Positions 15,801-29,400 of a stretch of 64,000 nt of DNA are shown piece after piece. The notes below the pieces were generated by a model. That model made no database searches. It worked only from the letters and a program-made list of their open reading frames with translations, and had not been told where the DNA came from. This DNA is from Lineus longissimus (lineage: Eukaryota; Nemertea; Pilidiophora; Heteronemertea; Lineidae). The translations under genes were made by a program, and so were the position numbers. Where the stretch lies: assembly GCF_910592395.1 (NCBI RefSeq), contig NC_088310.1, positions 28,163,491-28,227,490 on the forward strand, given 5' to 3'. Numbering within the stretch: position 1 is the stretch's first letter; the number at the start of each line of letters is the position of its first letter.

Positions 15801-17575
15801 AAATCAGGAGAGTTTTCCTATTACCTAAATGCTTCGACTAATCGCAATCCAATCTCGACCAATTTGGTTGTTATTGTGGTAATGTGTACCAATGAGCTGT
15901 TGACAGATTTTCAACATTCTTATTACAAATATGTGATAAAGAAGACACCGGAATGATTTGATTTAACTTGATATCCGACGATCGGACAATAACCATGTTC
16001 TGTATCTGTATTTGGTTGTGACGTCTGGCAAGAGTGCCGGCTCCTCCCTCTAGATATCTAACGCGGCGTGTTAAGTAAAACAACTCCAATCTGATGCTGA
16101 TCATGAATCCTCTCAGCTCACTTTGGCTCCATGATTCTATTCTCCCTCGCAAAGGCTTTCAGTGGACCGGTACTCCTACTCCTACACTGTCTTTTTGGCA
16201 TCCGTTACGGCTCTTCAAGTGCCGCCATCACATCCGCATTTTCAGCAGTAATTTCGCTTATTATTTAAACTTGTCTCTAACTCGGGTTTTTAACCATTGA
16301 TAAATTACTTTAGTGATTTAAACACTAACACAGATACGTGACATGTGTTGTAAATCATTTCCAAACTAATTGTTTCTCTTTTCAAAGGATTCAATTTCAA
16401 TGAACTCAAATCTGCTATTTTGCAAAAAGTATTGTTTTCGAATTTTTAATGGCGGTGCGGCATGTGTCGCTTGCCTCAATGAAAACAAGTAAACAGATGA
16501 CGTCCATACACCATAAACCAAACTATACAAACTGACAATCTGCCAATCTGCCGTGATTTTCATCATAGAATTGACTGAATATCTCTTGTCTCGCCATTAC
16601 TGAAATATTTCTATTGTTTGCTAATCGGATGTTTGTTTCATTTATGACAATTTAAAATCTGTTGCGGGCGAAATATCGCGTCAACATGTGTCGTGCTTAT
16701 GTAAATAGCAACAACCAGCCAGCTTCCATTGAAATTGATAATTGAACAATTTAACTCGGATCCGGAGAACTGCAACATTTGATATTAGTAAGGTGGGCTC
16801 TTTATCGTAGTGATCATGAGGAAATATGACACCTGTAAACTACAGCTTTGATTTTTCTGACCGCAGCTCAAATTAAAATGAAACTTAATCATAAGTACGA
16901 TATTTTGTTTGGGGATGCTCAAGGCTTGTCATTGGTAGATCATGGTGTCGTTTAAAGATTTGTTCTAAAACTGGCAGAAACCTGAAACAGTCAAGTGGCC
17001 GGTAATGCTATATTATTACTACTTTAAGTATATCTATCTCTCCTTTCAAATATACCCAAAACTTCCGTAGTCTTATCATAATTTCCATTTTTCTCAACCT
17101 TGTCTTTGAAGGACAAAGTCACAACCAGAAAGATAAGATTAGTTTACTTTTGATAGCGTTAAAATGAATTGTAGGCCGATTTTTATGAAAAGTTCAGATC
17201 TGTTGTCATATAATTGAGTTGTCACACCAACTGGAAGTATTTCGACTGCACAGAGAGTTGGTTATTAGGCGTCGAAGATCGTGCGCATATCTCTTACCTT
17301 TGGCACTCTCACACCATTGTGACAACTAGGATGTTGTAACTACCCGCTTCCCGGATGGGGACAAGATAAGATGAAATATAAAAAACAGAGCCGTCAGCCT
17401 CGTGACTGATAATGCGTAATCAGGAAATCACATTTTGGAACATGTGTTGCTGTTTGATTGCATCTGTTTATTGGGGATAATTGATTAGTGTCCCTTTGTT
17501 TATCGTCTTTCTGATCTGACTACCGGGTTCCTGGGCGCCGGCCGTGGCAGCTTTGCCGCTGGCAGGTTGAAAATA

Positions 17576-17618
17576 TTGCTATCATGAAAATATAATTATT
17601 ATATTTTTATCATAGCAA
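17576..17618. repeat. AT-rich near-perfect palindrome
   Basis: Arms of about 21 bp (TTGCTATCATGAAAATATAA on the left, its near reverse complement on the right) meet with almost no loop. This looks like the core of a small foldback element or a cruciform-prone site. No flanking duplication is evident. Confidence 0.55.
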
Positions 17619-20600
17619 TCGGGTGGGGCACATACTGTTCATGACTATTAATTGTGGTGTCATCTAGAGCCAAGCAAAATCGTGATAATAAATCGTATCA
17701 TTATATAAAGATATTACCAAAATATATAATCGAAGCCGATACTATTTCTCCTATATTACGTTATTCGGGTACTCAGAAGTACATAGCCATGTGGAGGCGC
17801 TTATACAGAGTGCCAATATGGTAGTGACGACAGACGAGATCTGATGATATTTGGTTATTAATTAGGCTCATAAAATCGTATTTTTTGTCGGATCTCCAAC
17901 CCAATAGTTTGTTGTGTGAACGTCAAGTTCCTCCCATTGAAGTCCTAATCCAATGATGTTGGGGTAAGCTGCATTTCTACGGAAACCAAATACCTTAGAT
18001 AAAGATCCTACAATTGGACCATTTATCTCACTATCCTTTCCCCAGGGTTCCAAGATTTTACACCAGACTGATAATGGTTATTGAATTCAGTTCTGTTTCC
18101 TCAAAACGACATTTCAATCCATAAATATCTTAGGGCTAACAATTCCATTTCTATCGAGTGCCACCTAAAGCCACGATGGTCTGATGCGAAGAATGGCATA
18201 TCACTGTCATGTCGTCGAGACAGTTTGAATGATTGATCGGTACAAATCTGTCTGACAAGACATCCCCAAAGGCTCCAAGCAGAATCTGCATACCTGTATA
18301 GAAAGAGTAAATGTCCCCTTGGAAAAGGCCTTCGCGCGTCCCGCGGTTTTCGGACGATTATGTGGTTTTGTAGAGGCCATAAATGTCAAAACCTCAGTTT
18401 TTGTTCCCCGGACATTCTACACTCTAGGACATTTCAAATTTCTACACCAGGTATAATCTGATTGATCAAATGTCCACTATTCCCATTATGGGTGGCCCAC
18501 CCCGGAAAACGATATCTTTATTTTGACCGAGCAGCTCCTTTATCTTTGGCGATGATGTTAGCGGAAATTATTCATCAATGACCCGTTTATCTCGCAACCC
18601 AGTGATGAGTCGTCAACTACCCTATCCGAAGTTGGCGTTGGTGGTAAGGTTTGTTTCACCCGACCCAGAATATTCCCTCGCGAACCAATCGTAACTATAA
18701 CTTGATAACGTTCAAATAGAAATGTCACTCCACAGTTCTTTAAAGCAACCTCTTATAGCATAAGAATGGACTCGGCCTTTGACTAACGTGGCCACGGGAG
18801 AAAAACCCAGCGGACCTGGCAATTCAATAGCATGCGTTCTTTGATCTCTCATTCGACTGCTATCCTATTAGGGCCAAAGAACTGCAACGGTTCTGAGCTA
18901 AGTACCGGAAGATAGCCAAAGTAGTGGCTATCTTAAATCCAAATACCACATCATTTGTTCGCGGCGGAGGCAAGGGCTTTTTGCGCCCGGTCGATACCTT
19001 TGAATTTTACACTTATTTATTTTCAATATTGCGTTGCTACAAACAGACAATGATGCAAGTCATCAGGATGGTATCGGGATTAGATGACAATGGGATAAGT
19101 GGACGGCGTCTCCCTCCTGCGCCGCTCCTGTAGAAGTGCTCTGGCTTAAGACCAGTTGGATCAAAGGTGGCCTTACTTTGAGTGCACAGGGATGGCACGA
19201 TTTTTATGAATGCCGTCGAAGGTTCTTAAAGTTAAAAAGGCTTTACAGGAAGCCTATTGGCGTTATGATGTAAGGGAGAGTAGAGCCAAAAGTTTTCCAT
19301 CTGCTTTGTCCAATCGTTTGAGATAAGCGAATCCTAAATGGCTTGTTTTTGTTTGAGCATCAGCACGACATGTCGTTTACAGTGATGATGAAGGTTCGAC
19401 GGATCAAAATAAGTTTTCTTGAAGAACCTTACTCTATAAGTGCAAAACATATGTCTTTTTCAACGTCTATTGTTTGCGTTTTCTGGAGATTCGGTTTGGC
19501 CAACTTTTGATTGGTTCTGTCTTTTTTATCTGTTGTCGTTAGCAGCAGTGGCGTAATATTGAATAGATTATTAGGTAAAATGGCATGCATGTCGGGATAA
19601 ATTCTCCACTCCTGGATGGCGCAGTAGCAATAAAGATGGAATAATTTCGTATGAGATTAAATCCAATATAAACATGCATCTCATCTTCCTCTAGAACAAT
19701 GTAGAATGATAATATGGCGATCATCCCGGACATAAAGCATATCTCCATATCTCCTATTAATGTTTTAGCGAAATAACTTGGCAATAACTGCCATGAGGAC
19801 AGCTTGGTTTATGTCGTAATCGCAAAAGATAAACAAGGATCTAGAGAAATCCGTGATATGATTCAATGTGATGGCATCATCAGGTTGTTTCCTGCATTAA
19901 TGACATGTCATCACGTAATATAAACGCAGCATAAAACAGGTTCATGACTTGTTCTCTTAAAGGAAGAATATGGGCAAATTATCGATATGGGGGTACACGT
20001 ACTCTCACTTTACTGACTTAGAATACGTACTCTAGGTTAGGCGCACATCATCTCATAAAACTGATAAACCTGATGCATCGCCTTCAGTGACATGGTGCAT
20101 GGCCACACATGGCATCCCCGGATAATACAACCATAAAACCGGATTACAGCCCGTGAGAAGCGGAATCTGCCTCAATGTAATCTTGATACATTATTTGTTC
20201 TCGAACAATGCATAATTACCGGTTCGGATGAACCATTTCAAATCGACCTGTTCGAAACAGACTAAATTTACATCTATTTTAGTCGATTAATAGATAATAT
20301 CAACGATTTATATTACACATGAAGTTAAAAATTGTAGAAAGAGTGATAAAATTAGGACCTGTAAAATAGCCAGGTCAATTCAATTTCATTAAAAACTGTC
20401 ACGCACTAGAAGCTCTTCGGAACAGATTTTTTTCTTTTTCGAGTAAATCAAAGTGACATCATCCTTCCATATTATCATTATGTCGGGAGTACTAAAAGTA
20501 AGACCCAACATGATATATTCCACAGACGGCACAACAGTACATTCCATCATGAGTGAAGAGTGTTAAAAACAATTATTTGTTATACTTATTGTTCTCTTGG

Positions 20601-23316
20601 CCGCTACTTCTAAAGGTGTTCAAAAGCACCACTCAGATGCACTTTTCGTAACTACCATACCATGCCTTCCCATCCTACAGCCTTTGAATTCCAGTGGTCT
20701 AGGTCTAAACATTACTTGTTAAATTCCGAAGTTCTGGATGATACTTAGACTCTGTGCATTCCAGTCAATTTCACCATCTGTTCGAGTAGGTCGAAGGACA
20801 TATGCCTATATAGACTTCGCGGGCTTCAAAGCAAAAACCGTCGAGTTTATAGATATTATACCACAGGAATGCTAAGCGTGCGACGACGAATTGATATTGT
20901 TTTGATCGATCAACATTCATAAGCATATGTAACATACAACATGATAACATGATAACCGTAACGAATGTCAATTGAAAACTTTAGTGAATTTGAAGTTATT
21001 CTTCGATCAAAGGCTGGTTGTGCCTTAGCAGTTGGGCAAAATGCAACTGCAGCTAGATAATAATTTGGCAGCCACAAAGACAGACGTGTACAGGTAATAT
21101 TTGCCTTGCACATCAATTACCGCATAAGCTTGTCCGGCCTATTTCTTACAGATGCCAAAATCTCATTCACAGAAACAATGCATTCCACTTCATTATCTTC
21201 CTCTAAGTTAAAAACTCATTCAAATATTGTGTAGAATATTGCATGGGTCGATGACAATATGGAAAAATAATGGTATCTCCGCAAAAGACGTGCTAAAGTG
21301 TTCAGAGGCTGATGGCACGAAAATTCTTGTGTGCTACCCGCTTGATTGCCACTGGTCGCATCATTGTGGTGAAATCACTCAGCATGGTGACTGCATGCCG
21401 TGTTCGTTTACACTTCGGAGATGAATGATGGTTAAAATCTGGCTGCGTCAATTTGCCTCGACAAGTCAGCCGTAAAGTACATTGTGAAAATTAAGTGATG
21501 TATAAATGGAATGCTGACTGCAGTAATTCGCAAACCATTAGGTATTTGTGTGGTTTGATGAAATGTCTTTATGTATCATCATGGGTGATTGGTCTGCTCC
21601 ATTATCATCAGGAAACAACAGTTGTGATAGATCAAACGTCGTGTAAACGTGACCAGTGTGACCAAATTGCAATCCCTTTGGAAAGCAAGTCCAGTGTTGA
21701 TGGATTTTCACAAATTCTTACAGTTGAAGTAGAGATGTGGTGCTGGAGAAGTATGTGTGAGTTGGTCTGGATTCCCAGAGTACTCATCTGCCATTACAAT
21801 GCGACGGTGCCATTGATGCTTAATTCATGACAGATGATCACTTCATCATCATTTACAAGAAGTTGGCATATAATTTCATCAAAAGCTCCACCGACGGCTC
21901 ACCAGTTCATTATGTGCCATGAATATCAATATCTTCGTTCCGTAAATTCTATTGCACATTAGATTCAGATGAATACCGGTAATCGTTGATTATGAATTAT
22001 ATGATAGATAACGACTCGAAGAATATCAATCGAGTTAAAATCATTCTGAAAAATGAGCTCTTCTTAAAAAGATGGCAGTGAGAATGCATGATGTGTGGAG
22101 TGAGGTCGTTGAAAAAACTTTCGAAATGTGTCTCGCAAAAGATCCAGTGATAAAGGTACCTAGTCTAAAAAAATACCATCAGCAATTAATTACTTTGCTC
22201 CCTTGGTTCGGCCCTCATTTGTCCATGCGAATTTTTACAAAGGCGCATCCAACTCTAACGATGTATATCCATATTGTCAAACGGATTGTCGTTTCGTATG
22301 GATATTACCAGTTTCTAGTTTTAATAACGGGTGATTTTGATTCTCATCTTGCCAACGCCAATGGAAAGTGGCGTCATCTGCGAAAATATAATGGAATCAC
22401 GCGCAGTTGCTTGCAGCGTTCCAGAAATCGATAATGCAAGGTAGCCTGGGTGACGGTTTTGCTAGTAAATACTGCTTTGTGCATGAGTGGCCGTTACCTT
22501 ACGTGGCAGGAAATACCAAAATAAATTTATCGATACACTGTAATGTCAAAAATATAAGTAACAAAAGAAAATAGAAAAATAAGAACAAGACGACATTTGC
22601 TTATATACAATCAGTGTTTTTATGTCAACACCGTAACCTTTAATAAAATGTAAATGAATATCAACAAAATACAGATTCGAATGATTCTTGAGTACATGCT
22701 GGTACTGGTGTTTGAATATCTCATATATTTGATTTGTGAGATAACTTACAAATGGAGGTTTTACCTAACGTGTTTTTTAATCTACATAAATAAATCGAGC
22801 ATGACAGTCGGCATCACTGAGAAGGATTGAATTTACAAATATATACATTTGTAGTGCTCTAGCTTGCATGTCACTTGTCTCAGTGTGATCAGCCCCCTTG
22901 GTCCCCGAACTGGTTGTAAATCAAACTGGATTTTCAATTTGTACACTTCATTCAGACCATCTTGATGACGAGACAGAGCTTTTTAACAGTTGTTTGATGT
23001 GCTATACCTAAAAGCGATTCATGTACGGAAGGGTGCCAACTCATGGTGGAAATATTTGGATTAAGCTTGGGCGTTTATCATATAACCTACAAAATGTTAA
23101 CATATTTTATGCTGTTTACCAAGAAGCCATCAATCGTTTCCCTGTTTTTTATCACATTTTCCAATTACTTTGAGATTTACCTCTACCTGATAATAATATA
23201 AGCGCACTGCAAGCAGTGCCAGATTGGCAGCGTCTCCGGTAATTGCGCATTTGGTGTATTTTACCACAGGTCTCACGATGGTAAAATTGCATAAACTATA
23301 TTTGATTAAAAAACAG

Positions 23317-23417
23317 CTAAGAATAGTCCAGCTTTGCTTTCCGGAGTTGTGATTGCTCTCTCATGCTTAAATTCTTCCGATTTGCTTCCTTGTACAAATC
23401 GTTTGGAGGATCAATAT
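23317..23417 (-). CDS. Gene A exon 44: C-terminus and stop
   Basis: 101 nt (acceptor TTGTTTTCTTCAG). It reads DIDPPNDLYKEANRKNLSM and ends KAKLDYS then TAG at 23,317-23,319. The two tyrosines (NDLYKEA and LDYS) could be phosphorylation sites. No AATAAA is evident within several hundred bases downstream; an ATTAAA lies at 22,776-22,781. Confidence 0.75.
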
Positions 23418-26400
23418 CTGAAGAAAACAATGGGAAAAATCAGACCAAAGCTTCATTTAAAGACTATCGGAATCTAGGGTCACAGCTCCGCCTTTCAGGG
23501 GCTCTTTCATCCCATTGAGTACGAGGAGATTATTGCAGATGTTGGAAGCAATGATGTCGTCTTGGTTAGGACAGTGGGCTTGCAACCTGAGAGTACTGTG
23601 TGTGATTCCCGGCTGAACCACAAATGATCAAGCACGAAGTTAACTAGACTCCCTACTTACTAGTACATACCCTGCTGATGGGATCTGTAAGCATTAGTAG
23701 AGTCCTTCAATGCCTTCGACTTGTCCATTTTTTGCAGCGGAATCGACCTGTTGCTCCTAGTATCGAACTTGACATGTGAGGCAGTTGCTATTGAATCGAC
23801 TGACTCTGCCGTCAGTTCTCTTCTCGGGGGCTGTGGGGAGGGTGCCACCTTATGCCTCCTTTGGTAAGGTCGGGAGGGAGAGTCGAGTCTTTGACTGCCA
23901 AAATAACAACATCCAATTAAAATGCCCGTCGTACACGATCGAAAAGTTATATTACTTTGCTTTTTAGTTCACCAGGCAGAACTGTTACGATAGTCCTACA
24001 AGTAGTCAACTTTTTCTCCCCAACTTTTCCTTTAGATAAATTTTGTCTTTGTTTAGCAAGCAATCCTTAATGATTCCACTTAATAATGAAATATCACATG
24101 CTTACCGTTTATAGTTTTTCAGTGGGCACGCCTTTCTGGTTATGCACACAACTGTCACTAGAAGGACTGCAAGTGCCGCGAACATGCACACTCCGATAAT
24201 CGCTTGACCTGCGATCGTATCCAGCATCCAGTTGAAATTATTAGGTGCATCTCCGTATCTGATGATGGAGGTGACACCGTGAGCCGACAGGATTGTACTC
24301 GCCGTCACAGAGCTTGCTGGCGTCTTTAACTTGTCCGTTGTATACGCCCCAATGGTGTCAGTGGCACTGATGAACTCTTTCTGCTTACCGATGTTGCCTA
24401 GGCTATCGGTGGAGGCATCCTTCAAGAAGTAGATGGCCAGGACCTCATTCCCTTTACTGAAATGAAGAAACCGACCTTATCTTACAGAATGTTGTGCAAG
24501 ACACTTTCACTGTTGTTCACTTGATGAATTACAGGACGTTAGGAGTCCATTGACTTTGTTATTTTTATGCAGGGGCAGCAAGTACACATACAGATGCGGC
24601 TGAGATATAACCTTACTGAGGGTGGACATTTTCCTGCTCGATTGAAATACTTCACCCAAAACTGCCTATGTGTAGATAAGCCAAGTTACCCAATTATCAA
24701 GAATTAATGAAGACTAGTTTTTTTTATCAATTCTTGCTTTAAAGCTTAACTTATTTCTGAGTAAAAGCGTATTTCTAAAGATTTCTCTGCTTCATGATAC
24801 AAACCTATTCGTAGTTCTACTGTGTAGTTTTGCCACGCATCCAGGCGCACAGAGCTTGCTGGCACCGGCCAGGAAGTCGTCGAGGTTTGCCTTGGTATCG
24901 TAGAAGGTCTTTGGTTTGGATGTGGTCCAGTTGGTTACTATCTCCCAACCATAGTAGGTGTCCACCCGGACAACGTGTGTTCTAAAATGAATGGTGAAAA
25001 TAATGAGAGCTGTAAAAACTACCTCAAAGTATATCGACGCGTCTATGAACAATACTGTGCAAGCGTTTAGGTTAGTAATGATTACAGTACTCGAAGTAAA
25101 GTCGGTGTGGTTGCCCTGGTATCACTGAAGTATGTTGTACGTATTATGTTGTGGTACGACAATGAAAAAATGCTATTACACTGTGAAAGTTTCTCATACT
25201 CCGTAGTTAAGCCCTTTTATTGCAGTCAGTAGCTAGAATCTGATCCACTAATAAAAGGTGACCGGCCGGGAAGGGGGGTTGTACAAACACTCAGCGTGAC
25301 ACTCACAATGAAGTCTCTTGTTTTACTGGATCGTTGTCCTTGCATTCTACCAGAAGGACATACTCGTGGTGTGGTGTTAAAGGCGTTATTGCAGAAGCGA
25401 CTACACCGGTGGTCGAGTCCACTATGAAGTTATCCTTCAACTGGTCTTCGAGCCAACCGTAACTTGGTACGTTGAAAGCTGAAATAGAAAAGTATTCAGT
25501 GGAAGAATGGTACCGATACAGCTTCAGAGTCAATAAGATCGCAGCTGTCACAAATGAATCTATCAACTCGATGAGGGAATCAAGAGACACAAGAGATTGA
25601 AGTTCAGTTGGTCTCTTGCGCTCTGTGCCAACTCAACAATATGGCCTCCTATTCCCACACCGGTCACCTAAGAGAGGTGTTTCTCTTTTGAGGTTCATTA
25701 GCTTGCGAATTTCTGTTTGTATCACAGCAACTGGTCTTGAAGTTTAGTCATGTTACTATTGTTGTCCCCTGAAATGCCACTGTTACAATGACAATGTTGG
25801 ACTGTAATAGTTTCCCTGTGTCACGCCCTCCAATTTCAATAGCGTAAAATACATTAGTACGTATCTTTAGAGAACATCAAAATCCCTGCGTCTGGGGTCG
25901 TGACAATAATGCACATGTTACTATGAATCATATCTATTTACCTACATCCTTGTCAGTGCATGACACAGAACCAAGCACGTGACCTTTTGTGTCATTGTAC
26001 ATCATCTCAAAGTTATACAGCTCCTGAGTGAAGGTCGGCTTGTTGTCATTGACATTGTTGACAGTCACTGTCACAGTAGATGTATCCGTACCCCCTCCAC
26101 CATCTCTAACAACGACTTGAAAGGTCACGACGTTGCTTGTCATGCTCTCCCGATCTTTCGGACTCTGTACTTTCAGGACTGCTTTGTCTGCGCCTGCGAT
26201 CTTGGTCAGCTTGAAGTTATTCTCAACATTGTTGGCACCCGCGAGGACTTCGAAGGATAGAACTCCGTTATTTCCAATGTCCGTGTCGGTCGCCTCGACA
26301 GTTAGGATACTGGTGTCTGTAGGGTCATCCTCGTTAATCGTGCCTTTGTACGGCTCCTTGACAAACACAGGGTTCTCATTTACATCTAGGATGTTGACAG

Positions 26401-29400
26401 TTAGAGCAAAGTTGCATTTGGCGCCCTTCGAATCGGTGGCGGTAAATGCTGAAATATGAATTGGTATGTTGATGTAGACAACTTGCCAATTAAATAGCTT
26501 AGTTTGGGATACAACGGCGTATGTGATGTACAAGGACACCCAGATAGCGAACAAGCAGATTCTGCTGACATCCAGAGAAGTAATGCAATGGAATGGGTTA
26601 TACCTTCAGTTTCGCCTTTTTTATTTGTCTACCACTCCTGTCGGTCTAAGTGCTAATAGGAGTTATTACCTCAAGTGAAGCAGTCCTTCACAAACAACTT
26701 ATGCTTCTCACTAAGAGGGAAATTTCGCTGCCATGGCATCAGCATTAGGTTGTCAATTTCTCGTCTCATTCGATTGCCATGGCGGTTTTAGCTGGATGAT
26801 TTTGGTTCTTTACGCGGGTGTTTGTATTGTTCAATGGAAATATGCCCCAATTTCTTAAAACGAACTACTCACCTCCAATGATAGGGCTGTAAAGTGTTTC
26901 ATAATTGAGATTGGTGACAGACACGATTCCAGCTGTGTTGATTGTAAAGTGAGCCTGCTGTGTGGTGGTTGTGACCTTGGCGTAAGTCACAGTGTCGCCG
27001 GCATCTTGGTCTGTCATGGTAAACAACTTCCCAGGAGCCTGAAAAAGGGAGAGATACATTGGTATTGAGAAACCAAATGTCTTGCTACAAGAATTATCAA
27101 TCCAGCTCTGCCAAATGTGTAAAACGAAGTGGACATGACGGGGGTGCCTTCTGGTACCTATTACGCAAAGTATTCCAAGATGTGCATGATAAGAAGAGCG
27201 ATGTGTATGGAAAAGGATGCTCTCTATAAGAAATGGGCAGCGAATGGTGCTATGATGTGCTTGCTCAGTAAACAAAGGGAACATGTATGGAAAAGTGTCA
27301 ATTGGACGAGTTGATAGAGATCACATATCACCAAATGATACTTACGTAATTGCCCTCTGGGGCTGAGACCTCAAGAGCACTGGGCGTACAAACGGGATCG
27401 TCATTCTTATCCTCCACGTTCACGGTCAGTGTCTTTGAGGTACAATTGATCGCATAGGCACACACGTTTATCTTCAAGGTGTACACGGGAACAGTCTCAA
27501 AATCCAGCCTTGGGTTGACCACGGAATGGACCTTTCCCACTGAATTGAAAAGTCAAACACGTTCAGATACCATTGGTACATTAGTGCTGATGCTCTAAAA
27601 GCGATATCTGCATGTTAATCAAATCGAATAAAGACACGGTTATACAGGAATCCACCATTGCAGTGAGTGCTCGAGGCAGTAGATGATGCGATTGATATAA
27701 GAGAATATTTTTTGTTGGTAACATAGCAGCTCTATACTAAATTTAATGCCCACCGCCACTGCTGTTGGCTTATATTAGTTTTAATAAGAAATGAAGGAAA
27801 GGACGTAATGACTTACTTGAGTCAATGGCAAACTGTCCTGGATTAGTGTAAGGGACCTGGTCCAGGCTGTAAGTAAGCGGGCGCCCATCGGGATCCTTAG
27901 CAACAACCTAAAATGATTTCAATGTACATTGTACCAATCGATTATTAGTAAAAATTCAATCCACATTTGACATTTCAAGAAAAGTGTGATAATCTAATTT
28001 AACCGTTATCTGATTGGCTTTCGAGGGCTTGACGTGATACGAAATTCCTGAGCTGTTCTGATCTAAAAAATCGTGACAGATTTACCGATCACTGGATGGA
28101 CCAAAAGGCCGTGTCCTTCTTTTGAGTAAGGAATCGGCCATTGAGCCGTGACTTGAGTTTCGAAGTAGTGATGCTTTTTGTGCAATACCGAGCCAAGTAA
28201 TCCCGCATGTCCATCACTATTTTAAAGTACATAGAGTGACTAATTCAAAAGGTGGTGCTGTGGTAAGTTATCAAGAGTAGTTCAACATGAGAACATGCTA
28301 AATACTTATTCGTGATACTCACATCGTACACGTAAGCTAGACGTGCCTGGTCTTCTGGGACACTGACCGCCGCCGGCCAGGTGCTCGCATCAATGATCGG
28401 CAAGTCTCCGTAGGTGCTGTTTAGAATCTTGACGGTCAGTACACCAGTCTGTGGGGCCGTGTCGCCGTCGTATACGATAACTGTCACTGTGTATTCACTG
28501 ACAGTTTCATGGTCGAAATCAGGGTTGGCCTTATATTTGATCACATTTGCTGAAAGTGTCAGAAAGTTCAAATTAATCTACCATAGTTAGAGTTTTGGTA
28601 GCAACGAATCAAGTCGTAAATGTTGTCCTCTCATGCACCTCTCTCCAGATGAGCGCCAAAAGTACTGGAACTCCCTTTGACACAAAATGGCCGACTTACA
28701 GGTTGGTTGTTTTAAAACAGCTCGAGGGCGAAATCCCTCATCTTTTCAGAAACTGGACAGAACCAAAAAGTCTAATCAAGAAAACATCAAGAAATGCTGA
28801 AGCGCTTACTGTCTTCAATAATGATCTTTCCATCATAAGGTTGCACATCGATGTCATATTTGAGAGTGGTTGACTTGTCAGGATCCGTAGCCGTGATAGT
28901 GTAGATGGGCGTGTTGTAGGTGTTGGCAACATCCTCACTCAGCGATATAGTCCTGGGGAGGTCTTTGATAGTGGGTTTTTCTGGTATGTCTGAACCTGGC
29001 ACCACAATCAGGCCGAGTGGGTTGGCAGATAGTGGCGGGGTGCCGTCGTCCGTCACGTGGACGGTCAAGGAATACGTACTCGCTGCTTCGAAGTTAAATC
29101 CGGTGCCAGTAAGACTGATCACACCGTCGGAGTAAAGTCCTGATAATAAAGAAAACGTGTTGCAAGTAATTGTCTCACTTGGTGTTGGCAAACGTTCGTA
29201 AAACAACCACAGGTGTGACTGTTATAAGAGCTAGCAAAGGGGAAGAAAGCAGAAAATCTTTCCATAGCTGGTCCATTGCTGTTAAGATATAGTAATTGAA
29301 TTGGCTAAACCCGCCGGTTATTGTGGTCCAGATCACCAACTCGATTGAAAAGTAAGACAGTGATATTCTCCAAAATACTAACTGCTCTTCCGTCATTCGC

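Larger units (their letters stand above)
1..23316. other. No gene recognised (intergenic or undetected)
   Basis: I see no convincing coding region here on either strand. Open frames are short (at most about 126 codons), have no domain signature, and are not linked by in-phase splice sites. This contrasts with 23.3-53.2 kb, where exons are obvious. Small exons, UTRs or non-coding RNA genes could be hidden. Minor structure: inverted repeats at 2,777-2,807 and 17,576-17,618, a run of 14 G at 4,963-4,976, a G-rich tract at 12,861-12,881 and a C-rich, G-poor stretch near 7,490-7,740. No tRNA or rRNA was recognised. Confidence 0.55.

Noticed and set aside
1-23316. Prokaryotic-type features (operons, ribosome binding sites, CRISPR arrays)
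   Set aside because: The window is clearly eukaryotic (spliceosomal introns, cadherins, SINEs). No repeat-spacer pattern is present.
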